A stretch of DNA of 64,000 nucleotides, taken from assembly GCA_949283785.1 (NCBI GenBank), contig CASDTR010000021.1, forward strand, positions 1 through 64,000. Direction: 5' to 3'. A model generated the notes under the pieces. The model saw only the letters and a program-made list of their open reading frames with translations, made no database searches and was not told the origin of the DNA. Of the stretch, positions 25,114-33,480 are shown piece after piece. The translations under genes were made by a program, and so were the position numbers. The DNA is from an uncultured Oscillospiraceae bacterium. GTDB lineage: Bacteria; Bacillota; Clostridia; Oscillospirales; Acutalibacteraceae. Position 1 is the first letter of the stretch. The number at the start of each line of letters is the position of its first letter.

Positions 25114-25142
25114 ATTATGGAACCCGGGATTTACTGTGTCAA
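25114..25142 (-). promoter_or_regulatory. Promoter of the candidate small RNA
   Basis: TTGACA (25142-25137), 17-nt spacer, CATAAT (25119-25114) on the minus strand; start expected near 25107. Confidence 0.7.
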
Positions 25143-25177
25143 TATTTGGAATAAAGAAAAATAGATTTTAAAATGGA

Positions 25178-25804
25178 TTAAGTTTTTCTCTTTTTTATGG
25201 TTATTACAGTGCAGATAATAAGCGAAATAACCCAGATCCACAGGCAGACGACTAAAAAGTTCTCCGGTGTGAATGTCTGATGATACCAGTTCCTTTGGAC
25301 AAAGAAGAAAATGTTTACATATGTGCAGATCGGAATAAACAGCATCGCAGCAATTGTCAGTATCCATGCGATAATAAGTCCCGCGTATTTTTTTATAAAA
25401 AAGCATATGAGACTGAAAATTATAAAAGCAGCGCTGAAAATGAGCACAGCAGGTCCTGTAAGGAAGAGCAGCGGCAGACATATAATACCTGCGCCCAGGA
25501 GGATGAAACCAATTATTTTTTGTGTGTTCATCTGCTTGCCCGTAACTGCTGTTTCAGGAATGCTTTTTTCTGCGCTTTTCTTTCCTTCATCGGTTTCCTT
25601 TTCGATGAGCTCATCCCTCACAAGCTCATCCATAGATATGTTAAACAAATTGCTGAGCATAATGAGCTTGTCGAGTTCCGGAACGCTTGCGTCAGTTTCC
25701 CATTTTGAAATTGACCGCCTCGACACATTGAGTTTTTCCGCTAAATCTCCCTGCGTCATATTCTGTCTGTTTCTGAGCTCACAAATTTTTTGTCCCAGAG
25801 TCAT
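25178..25804 (-). CDS. XRE-family transcriptional regulator with membrane domain
   Basis: 208 residues. The N-terminal helix-turn-helix (about 1-60) reads GQKICELRNRQNMTQGDLAEKLNVSRRSISKWE, the Cro/C1 fold with the ISKWE ending common in Firmicutes. About residues 105-205 form four hydrophobic helices, so the regulator is membrane-tethered and may sense an envelope signal. ATG 25804 has GGGAGTGAATTT upstream; the frame is open to 25888 but that extension is not needed. No obvious target gene is adjacent. Confidence 0.88.
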   Translation of the reverse strand: MTLGQKICELRNRQNMTQGDLAEKLNVSRRSISKWETDASVPELDKLIMLSNLFNISMDELVRDELIEKETDEGKKSAEKSIPETAVTGKQMNTQKIIGFILLGAGIICLPLLFLTGPAVLIFSAAFIIFSLICFFIKKYAGLIIAWILTIAAMLFIPICTYVNIFFFVQRNWYHQTFTPENFLVVCLWIWVISLIICTVITIKKRKT

Positions 25805-25965
25805 AAATTCACTCCCTTTCTTTATCTCGCTTAAATTGTAGCGATAAACTGAGGAAAAGTCCACCAACTGTTCTTTGAAAGTGGGCAACTGTTAGTTGCA
25901 CATGACTTTTTATTGAAGAAATCTCTTACAGTGTCTGTAAGGGGATATAGCTTTACACTTAAATT

Positions 25966-26742
25966 TTAAACCTTTACTCCGAAAAGTGAGCAGGCGTTTT
26001 CTCTTCCCGCTTTGAGAACCTCGTCAGTGCGGAGACCCTTTATTTCCGCTATTTTTTCGGCTGTGAGAGCTATCATTGAGGAGTCGCCCCTTTTGCCTCT
26101 GAAGGGGACGGGAGCCATGTAGGGACAGTCGGTTTCAAGAAGGAGCCTGTCAAGGGGAAGGCCTTGCGCTACTCGGACGGGCTTTTTTGCGTTCTTGAAG
26201 GTTACCGCTCCGCCCAGACCTATATACATTCCCAGTTTCAGCACTTCCTGAGCCATTTCGGGGCTTCCGCTGAAGCAGTGTACCACGCCTTTCGGACGGT
26301 GCTTTTTAAGAAGCTCCAAAATATCCGCGTGAGAGTCCCTGTCGTGGACAATGACGGGCAGTGAAAGGTCATTTGCGAGAATGAGCTGCTTTTCAAACCA
26401 CTCAATCTGTCTTTCGCGGGGAGCGCCGTCCTCGTAGTGATAGTCGAGGCCGATTTCCCCTACGGCCACGCATTTTTTATGCTTTGCCAGCTCCTTTATT
26501 TTGCCGAAAACTTTTTCGTCCTCCTCGGGGGAGGGGATGTTTTCGGGATGAATACCGCTTGCGAAATAAAAGAAATCGTACTTTTCCGCAAATGAACGGG
26601 CCGTATCGGTGCTTTCTGGGGTGCAGCCGCAGTTTATGACGGCGCAGACCCCTTTATCTTTAAGGGATTCTATAAGCTCAAAGCGGTCCGAGTCGAAGGC
26701 CTCGTCGTCATAGTGGGCGTGAGAGTCAAAGATATATTCCAT
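25966..26742 (-). CDS. TatD-family metal-dependent hydrolase / DNase
   Basis: 258-residue TIM-barrel enzyme. Metal ligands are visible: DSHAHYDDEAFD (HxH), GEIGLDYHYE (Glu), VIVHDRDSH (His), VVHCFSG (His) and LLLETDCPY (Asp). 3'-5' exonuclease activity on DNA/RNA is known for the family. ATG 26742 follows AAAGGAATTTTCAA. It lies downstream of metG in the same direction, the usual metG-tatD neighbourhood in Firmicutes. Confidence 0.93.
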   Translation of the reverse strand: MEYIFDSHAHYDDEAFDSDRFELIESLKDKGVCAVINCGCTPESTDTARSFAEKYDFFYFASGIHPENIPSPEEDEKVFGKIKELAKHKKCVAVGEIGLDYHYEDGAPRERQIEWFEKQLILANDLSLPVIVHDRDSHADILELLKKHRPKGVVHCFSGSPEMAQEVLKLGMYIGLGGAVTFKNAKKPVRVAQGLPLDRLLLETDCPYMAPVPFRGKRGDSSMIALTAEKIAEIKGLRTDEVLKAGRENACSLFGVKV

Positions 26743-26907
26743 TTGAAAATTCCTTTTATCAGTAGATTTGTGTTGCGGAGCCCCTGCCGATATTTAAAAA
26801 TCAGGCAAAAACTCCCGTATTATATATAAAAGCGTCTGTAAAGGCGGATAACTTTACAAACCTGTCGGGCGCTCTTTTATGTATCGAAGTCCCGTTTCGG
26901 TAAATTT

Positions 26908-26933
26908 AAATGCCGACAGTGCTGCCGGCATTT
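26908..26933 (-). terminator. Probable terminator of metG
   Basis: AAATGCCG (26908-26915) pairs with CGGCATTT (26926-26933), then a T/A-rich tract on the minus strand. A second hairpin (GTAAAG/CTTTAC) lies at about 26837-26857, in front of tatD. Confidence 0.6.
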
Positions 26934-26949
26934 GATATTTGAACATTAT

Positions 26950-28887
26950 TTATCTGATTTTCGCTCCGTTGGGCATTCCGTCCACAAAGACGACCTTTAC
27001 GTCGTTTTCGTCGCAGTCGGCTGCAAGAATCATTCCGCAGCTTTCCACTCCGCAGAGCTTTGCGGGTTTGAGGTTTGCTACCACAATGACCTTGTGTCCG
27101 ATAAGATCATCGGGCTTGTACCAGGGTGCTATGCCCGAAGCCACGGTTCGGGGAGTTCCCGTGCCGTCGTCAAGGGTTATTTGGAGAAGCTTTTTTGACT
27201 TTTTCACGGGGAAGCAGTCCTTGATTTCCGCTACTCTCAAATCCACCTTGCCGAAATCGTCAATGGAAATCATCTCGGCTATGCCGGGGATTTCCTTTTT
27301 CTCTGGCTCAGGCTCTTTTGTGAGCTTTTCAAGCTCCTCAAGCTCCTTTGCAAGGTCGAGGCGCGGGAAGATGATGCCGCCCTTCTTAATCTTTGTACCT
27401 GCGGGAAGAAGTCCCCAGGACGCGGCGTTGTCGTAGGAGAAAAGGGATTTGTCGCACACGAATCTTTCCTGAATTGTCTGCGCCGTCGCAGGCAGGAAGG
27501 GAGCTATAAGGGATGCGATAATGCGGATGCTTTCGCAGAGATTGTGCATAACCGCGCCGAGTCTCGCTTTTTTGCTCTCGTCCTTTGCAAGTGCCCAGGG
27601 CATTGTCTCGTCGATATATTTGTTGGTTCTGGAAATGAGCTTCCAGATTTCCGAAAGAGCGTTGGGGAACTGGAGGGTCTCCATCTGCTTTTCGACGTTT
27701 TCTCTCACGGCGACGGCAGTGGCGATAAGATCCTCGTCAAAGTCTCCCGCCTCTCTGTCCTCGGGAAGGATTCCGCCGAAGTATTTGCCTACCATTGCCT
27801 CAGTTCTGGAAACAAGGTTTCCGAGGTCGTTTGCAAGGTCTGAGTTGATGCGGTTAATAAGGGCTTCATTTGTGAAATTTCCGTCGGAGCCGAAGGGAAT
27901 GTCTCTTAAAAGGAAATAACGTATGGCGTCAACGCCGTATCGTGAGCAGAGTATGGAGGGGTCAACAACGTTGCCCTTTGATTTGCTCATCTTGTCGCCG
28001 TTGAAGTTGAGCCAGCCGTGGCCTAGCACTTTTTTTGGAAGGGGCAGGTCGAGGGCCATGAGCATGGCGGGCCATATGATTGTGTGGAAGCGGACAATCT
28101 CTTTGCCGACAAGGTGGATGTCGGCGGGCCAGTACTTTTCATAAAGGGATGTGTCATCGGAGCCGTAGCCGAGAGCGGTGATATAGTTTGAAAGAGCGTC
28201 AACCCAGACATAAACTACATGGTTGTCATCAAAGTCAACGGGAACGCCCCATTTAAAGGAGGTTCTCGAAACGCATAGGTCCTCAAGGCCGGGACGGATG
28301 AAATTGTTTATCATTTCATTGCGGCGTGACGCGGGCTCAAGGAACTCGGGATGCTCCTCAAGAAGATTGAGTATTTTATCCTGATACTTTGAAAGGCGGA
28401 AGAAATACGCCTCCTCGGAAGCTGCCTTTACCTCGCGTCCGCAGTCGGGACATTTGCCGTCAACGAGCTGAGTTTCGGTCCAGAAGGATTCGCAGGGGGT
28501 GCAGTACATTCCCTTGTACTCTCCCTTGTAGATATCTCCCTTTTCGTAGAGGGCGCGGAAAATCTTCTGGACGGCCTTTACATGATAGTCGTCGGTTGTG
28601 CGGATAAAACGGTCATAGCTTACGTTCATAAGGGTCCAGAGGTCCTTGATTCCCGCGACGACCTTGTCAACGTATTCCTTAGGCGTTACGCCGTTTTTCT
28701 TGGCAATCTCCTCAATTTTCTGTCCGTGCTCGTCGGTACCTGTGAGGAACATTACATCGTAACCCTGCATTCGCTTATACCTTGCGACTGTATCCGCCAT
28801 TACCGAGCAGTAGGCGTGGCCTATATGGAGCTTATCGGACGGATAGTAAATGGGTGTGGTGATGTAGAACTTTTCTTTACTCATCAT
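26950..28887 (-). CDS. metG: Methionyl-tRNA synthetase with C-terminal tRNA-binding domain
   Basis: Class I synthetase, about 645 residues. ITTPIYYPSDKLHIGHAY carries the HIGH motif, DKMSKSKGNVV is the KMSKS loop, and CTPCESFW...CPDCGREV gives the two CxxC zinc knuckles in the connecting domain. The last 110 residues (VDLRVAEIKDCFPVKKSKKLL, GHKVIVVANLKPAKLCG) are the Trbp111/EMAP-like tRNA-binding domain. ATG 28887, or the adjacent ATG 28884, follows AAGGAGGAACAA. The leader from its promoter is short, with no T-box or SAM element. Confidence 0.96.
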   Translation of the reverse strand: MMSKEKFYITTPIYYPSDKLHIGHAYCSVMADTVARYKRMQGYDVMFLTGTDEHGQKIEEIAKKNGVTPKEYVDKVVAGIKDLWTLMNVSYDRFIRTTDDYHVKAVQKIFRALYEKGDIYKGEYKGMYCTPCESFWTETQLVDGKCPDCGREVKAASEEAYFFRLSKYQDKILNLLEEHPEFLEPASRRNEMINNFIRPGLEDLCVSRTSFKWGVPVDFDDNHVVYVWVDALSNYITALGYGSDDTSLYEKYWPADIHLVGKEIVRFHTIIWPAMLMALDLPLPKKVLGHGWLNFNGDKMSKSKGNVVDPSILCSRYGVDAIRYFLLRDIPFGSDGNFTNEALINRINSDLANDLGNLVSRTEAMVGKYFGGILPEDREAGDFDEDLIATAVAVRENVEKQMETLQFPNALSEIWKLISRTNKYIDETMPWALAKDESKKARLGAVMHNLCESIRIIASLIAPFLPATAQTIQERFVCDKSLFSYDNAASWGLLPAGTKIKKGGIIFPRLDLAKELEELEKLTKEPEPEKKEIPGIAEMISIDDFGKVDLRVAEIKDCFPVKKSKKLLQITLDDGTGTPRTVASGIAPWYKPDDLIGHKVIVVANLKPAKLCGVESCGMILAADCDENDVKVVFVDGMPNGAKIR

Positions 28888-28921
28888 TTGTTCCTCCTTG
28901 TGAAACAGAATATTACAAATT

Positions 28922-28950
28922 ATTCTACCATTATTTAAATTTAAAAACAA
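28922..28950 (-). promoter_or_regulatory. Promoter of metG
   Basis: TTGTTT (28950-28945), 17-nt spacer, TAGAAT (28927-28922) on the minus strand. Beyond it, 28951-29151 is A+T-rich, with a small CCCGTAAT-type repeat but no gene seen. Confidence 0.65.
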
Positions 28951-29151
28951 GATATCGCGGTATGCGGGAATGCAGTTTTTTCCCGTAATATTAGATATTA
29001 CCTGATTTTATCGAAAAATCACGGGAAGCTGAAAGGAATGCATTATCATTTACAGATAAGCGGTATTATAATGGAAAATGTACTATCTTTCTTATAACAG
29101 AAAACAAAAACAACTATTTATACTTCACAATATATATAATCTGTATTTTTA

Positions 29152-29180
29152 TTGACAAATAAAGCTTGATATGTAATAAT
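29152..29180 (+). promoter_or_regulatory. Promoter of the 29221 lipoprotein gene
   Basis: TTGACA (29152-29157) is followed after 17 nt by AATAAT (29175-29180), or after 16 by TAATAA. The region is very A+T-rich. Confidence 0.65.
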
Positions 29181-29220
29181 ATTTAGTAGAGAAATTTGTA
29201 TAATATTTTAGAGAGAAGAT

Positions 29221-29988
29221 GTGAATAAGATGCAAAAGAAAGTGATGTTATTTGCAATTTGTATGATTATATTAGTAGTTTTTTCTTCTTGCGGAACTAC
29301 GGATTCTACGGACAAGTTAAGTGAACAATCAAACACCGTGGCTGATTCATCTTTACAAACGGATGCTCAAACAGATGATGTTGTTTTAAAAAGTTCTTAT
29401 CCGAAAGGCATATATCAGGTTGGTGTAGATATTCCGGCAGGTACATATGTTGTAAGTAAAGGAGAGGGTGCGGTTTTTACAGATAAAGAGCATGGTGAAA
29501 ACATTTTAAATATATTAAATTCCGGTAATGAAGATGAAGCGAATAAGATGCTGAATAAAACTGCAGTTCAGCGTTTTATTGCCTATAGCGATCATAAAGT
29601 TTTTGTTTCTTTAAAAGAAGGAAATACAGTTGTTATTACGAATGAAGAAGCCTGTGAATTTAATGCATACGATGTGAATGTATTTAATATATTGTATTCG
29701 GGAGTATATACGGTTGGTGATGACATAGACAGTGGGAAAATAGATGTATATTGTACAACTGAGTTTTTTGAAGCAGCAATATTTGAAAGCTATGACAAAT
29801 ACATTGATTTTATAAAAGAAAATGCTAATGCAGAATTAGTAGCAGATAGTATTCGCATTCTTAACGAATATGCTTTAAGTGTTAATAGTATTGACTACGA
29901 AGAGAATGTATCTCTTGAACTAAAAGAAGGAATGGTTATGAGCGTGAATTGCTACGGTTCCAGTGAATATGTTGTAGATGCAGATTAA
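29221..29988 (+). CDS. Lipoprotein with two tandem repeat domains, function unknown
   Basis: 255 residues. A lipoprotein signal peptide (KKVMLFAICMIILVVFSSC) is followed by a Ser/Thr/Asp-rich linker. Two related modules of about 95 residues come next. The first begins YPKGIYQVGVDIPAGTYVV and the second YSGVYTVGDDIDSGKIDVY; each ends with SLKEGNTVVI- or ELKEGMVMSV-like strands. The pattern Y-x-V-G-x-D-I-x-x-G is frequent in secreted clostridial proteins of unknown role. Codon use is clearly richer in A/T (TTA, ATA, AAT) than in neighbouring genes, suggesting recent acquisition. The start is GTG 29221, with GAGAGAAGAT upstream. Confidence 0.82.
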   Translation: MNKMQKKVMLFAICMIILVVFSSCGTTDSTDKLSEQSNTVADSSLQTDAQTDDVVLKSSYPKGIYQVGVDIPAGTYVVSKGEGAVFTDKEHGENILNILNSGNEDEANKMLNKTAVQRFIAYSDHKVFVSLKEGNTVVITNEEACEFNAYDVNVFNILYSGVYTVGDDIDSGKIDVYCTTEFFEAAIFESYDKYIDFIKENANAELVADSIRILNEYALSVNSIDYEENVSLELKEGMVMSVNCYGSSEYVVDAD

Positions 29989-30032
29989 AATCATAACCAT
30001 TCTAAAATAAAAATAAGAGTGGCCAATAAAAC

Positions 30033-30065
30033 GGATGCTTCGCTTTCGGCGGAGCATCCCTTTTG
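30033..30065. terminator. Terminator shared by the lipoprotein gene and nagB
   Basis: An 11-bp stem GGATGCTTCGC (30033-30043) / GCGGAGCATCC (30049-30059), with CTTTT after it on the plus strand and GTTTTATT on the minus strand. The genes converge here. Confidence 0.85.
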
Positions 30066-30085
30066 CATTGTAAATGAACCTGATA

Positions 30086-30805
30086 TTACAGCAGCTTTGC
30101 GGCTTCCTTATCGAGGAAAATTACGGCGTCATCATGGTTCTGGAGTACGGAAGCGGGGCAGGAGGGGGAAACCTCTCCCTTGATCATTGCGTAAGTGGCC
30201 TTGGCTTTGCTCTCGCCAGTTGCGATAAGGACTATCTTTTTCGCTTTCATAATGCTGCCTATGCCCATTGTCATTGCGTAGCGGGGCATGGGAACGTCAC
30301 CGAAAAACTTCTGGTTTGAAGCTATGGTGCTGTCCGTAAGCTTTACTTTATAGGTGTGCTGTGTAAATTTCTCGGCAGGCTCGTTGAAGCCTATGTGGCC
30401 GTTTGTGCCGATTCCCAGAAGCTGAAGGTCGATTCCTCCCGCAGCGTCTATGGCGTTTTCATAACGCTGGCACTCCGCCTCTTCCTCGGCGTTTCCGTCT
30501 ATAAAATTGACCTTGCTCAGGTCAACGTCGGTGCGTGAGAAAAGGTTGTCCACCATAAAGGAGTAAAAGCTGTTTTTGTCGCTTTTGGGAAGATCACAGT
30601 ATTCGTCAAGGTTGAATGTTGTGACGTCCTTAAAGCTTACGTTTCCCGCCGCATATTCCTTGGCCATGTAATCATATGTAGGTACGGGGGTCATGCCCGT
30701 TGCAAGGCCGAGGACGGTATCGGGCTTAGCCTTAACCTGCTCGACAAATATTTTTCCGACCTCCTCGCCTATCTGAGCGGCAGTATCCAAAATGATTACT
30801 TTCAT
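30086..30805 (-). CDS. nagB: Glucosamine-6-phosphate deaminase
   Basis: Converts glucosamine-6-phosphate to fructose-6-phosphate and ammonia. The 239-residue protein has GLATGMTPVPTYDYM (substrate phosphate loop), FNLDEYCDLP with the catalytic Asp, FIDGNAEEEAECQRYE, and LLGIGTNGHIGFNEPAEKF with the active-site His. ATG 30805 follows TGGAGGGACTTTAAA. It is monocistronic; a TATAAT-like -10 lies at 30855-30860 on the minus strand. nagA is not nearby. Confidence 0.94.
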   Translation of the reverse strand: MKVIILDTAAQIGEEVGKIFVEQVKAKPDTVLGLATGMTPVPTYDYMAKEYAAGNVSFKDVTTFNLDEYCDLPKSDKNSFYSFMVDNLFSRTDVDLSKVNFIDGNAEEEAECQRYENAIDAAGGIDLQLLGIGTNGHIGFNEPAEKFTQHTYKVKLTDSTIASNQKFFGDVPMPRYAMTMGIGSIMKAKKIVLIATGESKAKATYAMIKGEVSPSCPASVLQNHDDAVIFLDKEAAKLL

Positions 30806-31055
30806 TTTAAAGTCCCTCCAATAATTAACCGGTGCTCCGTTTAATTTTTTCTTTATTATATCATCAATTTCGGATTGTTAATACCTTTTTTATAAAAAAT
30901 CTGGTAATTTTACATAGCATAGAGCATGTGTTAAAACATTGTGAAAAAATAGACATAAATTTTTGTAAAATAAAGCAAAAAACAGGTTTATTCAGTTGCA
31001 TTTCAGCTCTTTGCTGTGCTAAAATATATGACAAATATCCTTAAGGAGTGACATT

Positions 31056-31595
31056 ATGGGAAAGCTTGATCAGCTTGACAAAAAGACGGAGGAAAAGGGC
31101 TCCGGTTTCGTTACGGTTTGGCAGTTTGTAAAGTTTACTTTCGCAAGCCTTATTGCGATGATTTCAGAGTTTGCCATACTCAACATAATGAATCATATTG
31201 ACGCGATTACAAATCTCAATATGCAGCCCTTCAACTGGTTTGTGTTCCACTATAAGGGAGACGGCGTAGAAGGACTTGGCACCATGATAGCCTTCCTCGT
31301 TTCTACGACAGTGGCACAGATAATCTCTTTCGTGGTAAACAGAAAGAAGACCTTCGGTTCCAATATGAACCTCACATTCAGTGTTGTTGTTTACTTTATT
31401 GTTATCGTTGCACTTATTTGCGCGCAGACCTATTTTGCTCCTCAGATAAGCTATCTGCTTCAGGAGAGTGCAAACATGGGTTATGACCTTGCCACTAATA
31501 TCGCAAAAATGTGCTTCAGCGTACTTAACTTTGTAGTATTGTTCCCCCTTGAGAAATTCGTAATCATGCGCAAGGTTGAAAAGAAGGAAGCTTAA
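31056..31595 (+). CDS. GtrA-like membrane protein
   Basis: 179 residues with about four membrane helices. The GtrA family hallmark FVVNRKKTFGS follows the second helix pair, and the start FVKFTFASLIAMISEFAILNIM is also typical. Such proteins are thought to help move lipid-linked sugars across the membrane or to assist glycosyltransferases. ATG 31056 follows AAGGAGTGACATT. No partner gene is adjacent. Confidence 0.82.
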   Translation: MGKLDQLDKKTEEKGSGFVTVWQFVKFTFASLIAMISEFAILNIMNHIDAITNLNMQPFNWFVFHYKGDGVEGLGTMIAFLVSTTVAQIISFVVNRKKTFGSNMNLTFSVVVYFIVIVALICAQTYFAPQISYLLQESANMGYDLATNIAKMCFSVLNFVVLFPLEKFVIMRKVEKKEA

Positions 31596-31605
31596 TTAAA
31601 AACAG

Positions 31606-31640
31606 ACCGCAGCCGTAAAAGGACTGCGGTTTTTGCTTTT
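31606..31640 (+). terminator. Terminator of the GtrA-like gene
   Basis: ACCGCAGCC (31606-31614) pairs with GG-CTGCGGT (31621-31630) with one bulged A, followed by TTTTGCTTTT. Confidence 0.85.
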
Positions 31641-31650
31641 GCAGACATTA

Positions 31651-31688
31651 AAAGAGGCTCCGCACGGTTTTCCGTACAGAGCCTCTTT
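31651..31688 (-). terminator. Terminator of the flavodoxin-like gene
   Basis: AAAGAGGCTC (31651-31660) pairs with GAGCCTCTTT (31679-31688), extended by inner CGG/CCG pairing around TTTT; T-rich on both ends. Confidence 0.8.
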
Positions 31689-31708
31689 TAGAGTTTTGAA
31701 AGGGGAAT

Positions 31709-32185
31709 TTAGAAAGATTTCGCCTTTATGATGGCTTGCTTGACATCGTCTTTAGCATGGGTAGGATTTTTTCTGATTTCCTTTGCCGGAATCGTTACGA
31801 CGCTTCGGCAGTTACCGCCTGCAAGTTCAATGCGTTTTCTGAACAGTTCAGCCGTATGCCTTGAGAAAACGCTGCCCTTTATAAGGACGCCTATAACTTC
31901 AATGCCGAAAAGGTTGGTGGTATGCAAGAACTCATTGACAACGGGAGAAGGCATGCCGCCGATTAAAGTAGACGCGACAATTACACTGTCATATTTAGAG
32001 AAGTCAATTTCGTTTTGCTTAATTCTGACTCCTTCCCCGTTAAGGGCACGGGAAAGTTTTTGAGTAAAGCCGTAGGAATAACGGGGAGAAATTTCCATGA
32101 TGTCTACATATTTGCTGTCTGCGCTTTCGGCGCAAATCTTTCTGATTTGCGGATCCGCACAATAATAGATCAAAAGAGTTTTCAT
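31709..32185 (-). CDS. Flavodoxin-fold protein
   Basis: 158 residues. YDSVIVASTLIGGMPSPVVNEFLH matches the flavodoxin_5/HemG-like pattern, and the N-terminal phosphate-binding loop is MKTLLIYYCADPQIRK, less Ser/Thr-rich than in classic flavodoxins. An FMN-dependent redox role is likely; the partner is unknown. ATG 32185 follows GAGGAATATTTGA. It is 36 nt downstream of the alpha/beta hydrolase gene and probably co-transcribed. Confidence 0.8.
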   Translation of the reverse strand: MKTLLIYYCADPQIRKICAESADSKYVDIMEISPRYSYGFTQKLSRALNGEGVRIKQNEIDFSKYDSVIVASTLIGGMPSPVVNEFLHTTNLFGIEVIGVLIKGSVFSRHTAELFRKRIELAGGNCRSVVTIPAKEIRKNPTHAKDDVKQAIIKAKSF

Positions 32186-32221
32186 TCAAATATTCCTCAC
32201 TTTGATTGGCTGAATTCCAGA

Positions 32222-33187
32222 TTAATTGTTTGATTCCTGTGTATTTTCCTTATCTAAAACCTCATTGAGCCAATTCAGCACATCGTCAAATACCTGCTGT
32301 TTATTCAGCTCATTTAAAATTTCATGTCTGTCGTTTTCGTAAAGCTTCAGGGTAACATCTTTGTGTCCGGTTTTCTTAAGATCGTGGAAGACCTGTTTCA
32401 CTCCCTTTCCGTATTCACCTACCGGATCTTCCGTTCCGGAGATGAGAAGCAGTGGAAGGATAAAAGGCACGTTATTGTACCAAGAACGTGTAGAGACGCT
32501 GCGCAGGATATCAAAAAGATCTCTGTAGCCTGCCGCAGTAAAGAGAAAGCCGCATTTGGGGTCGGCGATATAGGCGTCAACTACCGATTCATCGCGGGTA
32601 AGCCAGTCGAAATCGGTGCGCTTTTCGCCAACATGCTTGTTGTAGCCTCCGAAAGCGATTTTATTTATAAATTCGCTTCTGTGATGAACGCCTTTTCTTG
32701 ACGCTACAAATTCGGCTATTTTAACGGCGATGCCGGCTGCGGGATTTGTTCCGCTTGTGCCGCAGAAAATCGCTCCGTCGATATTCATACCGAATTTTTC
32801 CGTATAACGTCTGGCGATGAATGAACCCATGCTGTGGCCGAAAATGAAAAACGGCTTATCGGGATATGTGCTGCGGGCAATGTCGCTTAAGAGCTTAACG
32901 TCATTTACAAGGTCATGGCGTCCTGTCTTGTCGCCGAAATATCCCAGCTCGCTGTCATTTTTAACAGAGAGGCCGTGGCCGAGATGGTCGTTGATAAAAA
33001 CAGCAAATCCGTTGCCGCTGAGGAATCTTGCAAACTCGTCGTATCTGCCGCTGTGTTCGGCCATGCCGTGGCAAATCTGAACTATTCCCTTTACATCTTC
33101 CTCCTGGACGGGGGCATAAGAGCGGGCATAGATATCAGCAAGTCCTGATGAGGACGGAAAAGTATACTCGTTGACAGAAATATTCAT
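32222..33187 (-). CDS. Alpha/beta hydrolase, monoacylglycerol-lipase-like
   Basis: About 321 residues. IVQICHGMAEHSGRYDEFARFL supplies the oxyanion HG motif, FIFGHSMGSFIARRY carries the nucleophile Ser (GHSMG), LISGTEDPVGEYGKGV the acid and ENDRHEILNE the catalytic His. It is a cytosolic esterase or lysophospholipase of COG2267 type. ATG 33187 is better spaced from AAAGGAGC than ATG 33196. The 284-nt region upstream (33188-33480) is very A+T-rich and shows no other gene. Confidence 0.9.
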   Translation of the reverse strand: MNISVNEYTFPSSSGLADIYARSYAPVQEEDVKGIVQICHGMAEHSGRYDEFARFLSGNGFAVFINDHLGHGLSVKNDSELGYFGDKTGRHDLVNDVKLLSDIARSTYPDKPFFIFGHSMGSFIARRYTEKFGMNIDGAIFCGTSGTNPAAGIAVKIAEFVASRKGVHHRSEFINKIAFGGYNKHVGEKRTDFDWLTRDESVVDAYIADPKCGFLFTAAGYRDLFDILRSVSTRSWYNNVPFILPLLLISGTEDPVGEYGKGVKQVFHDLKKTGHKDVTLKLYENDRHEILNELNKQQVFDDVLNWLNEVLDKENTQESNN

Positions 33188-33480
33188 GATAATCATGCTC
33201 CTTTCCTGAGAAAATCAATTTAAACCGAGCCGTGAAGCTCTGAAAAATATCATTGTGTTAGTATAAATTAACATACTTAATTTACGCGAAACATTATAGC
33301 ATAAACTTTGAAATTTTGTAACTATTTTGTTACTATTTGATATAGTTTTGTAGTAATTGACAAAAATGGGATTAAAATGTCCGACAAAAAGCCTAAGTAT
33401 ATTTAGTTTTATCAATTTATCTCCCGCTTTTTTGTGAAATTTAACAAAGGTTATTTAATTTTTATATTTATTTTAAATAA

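Noticed and set aside
28888..29150. T-box or SAM riboswitch upstream of metG
   Set aside because: No T-box bulge (TGGNACC) or SAM core is visible, and the best promoter lies only 35-60 nt from the start codon.
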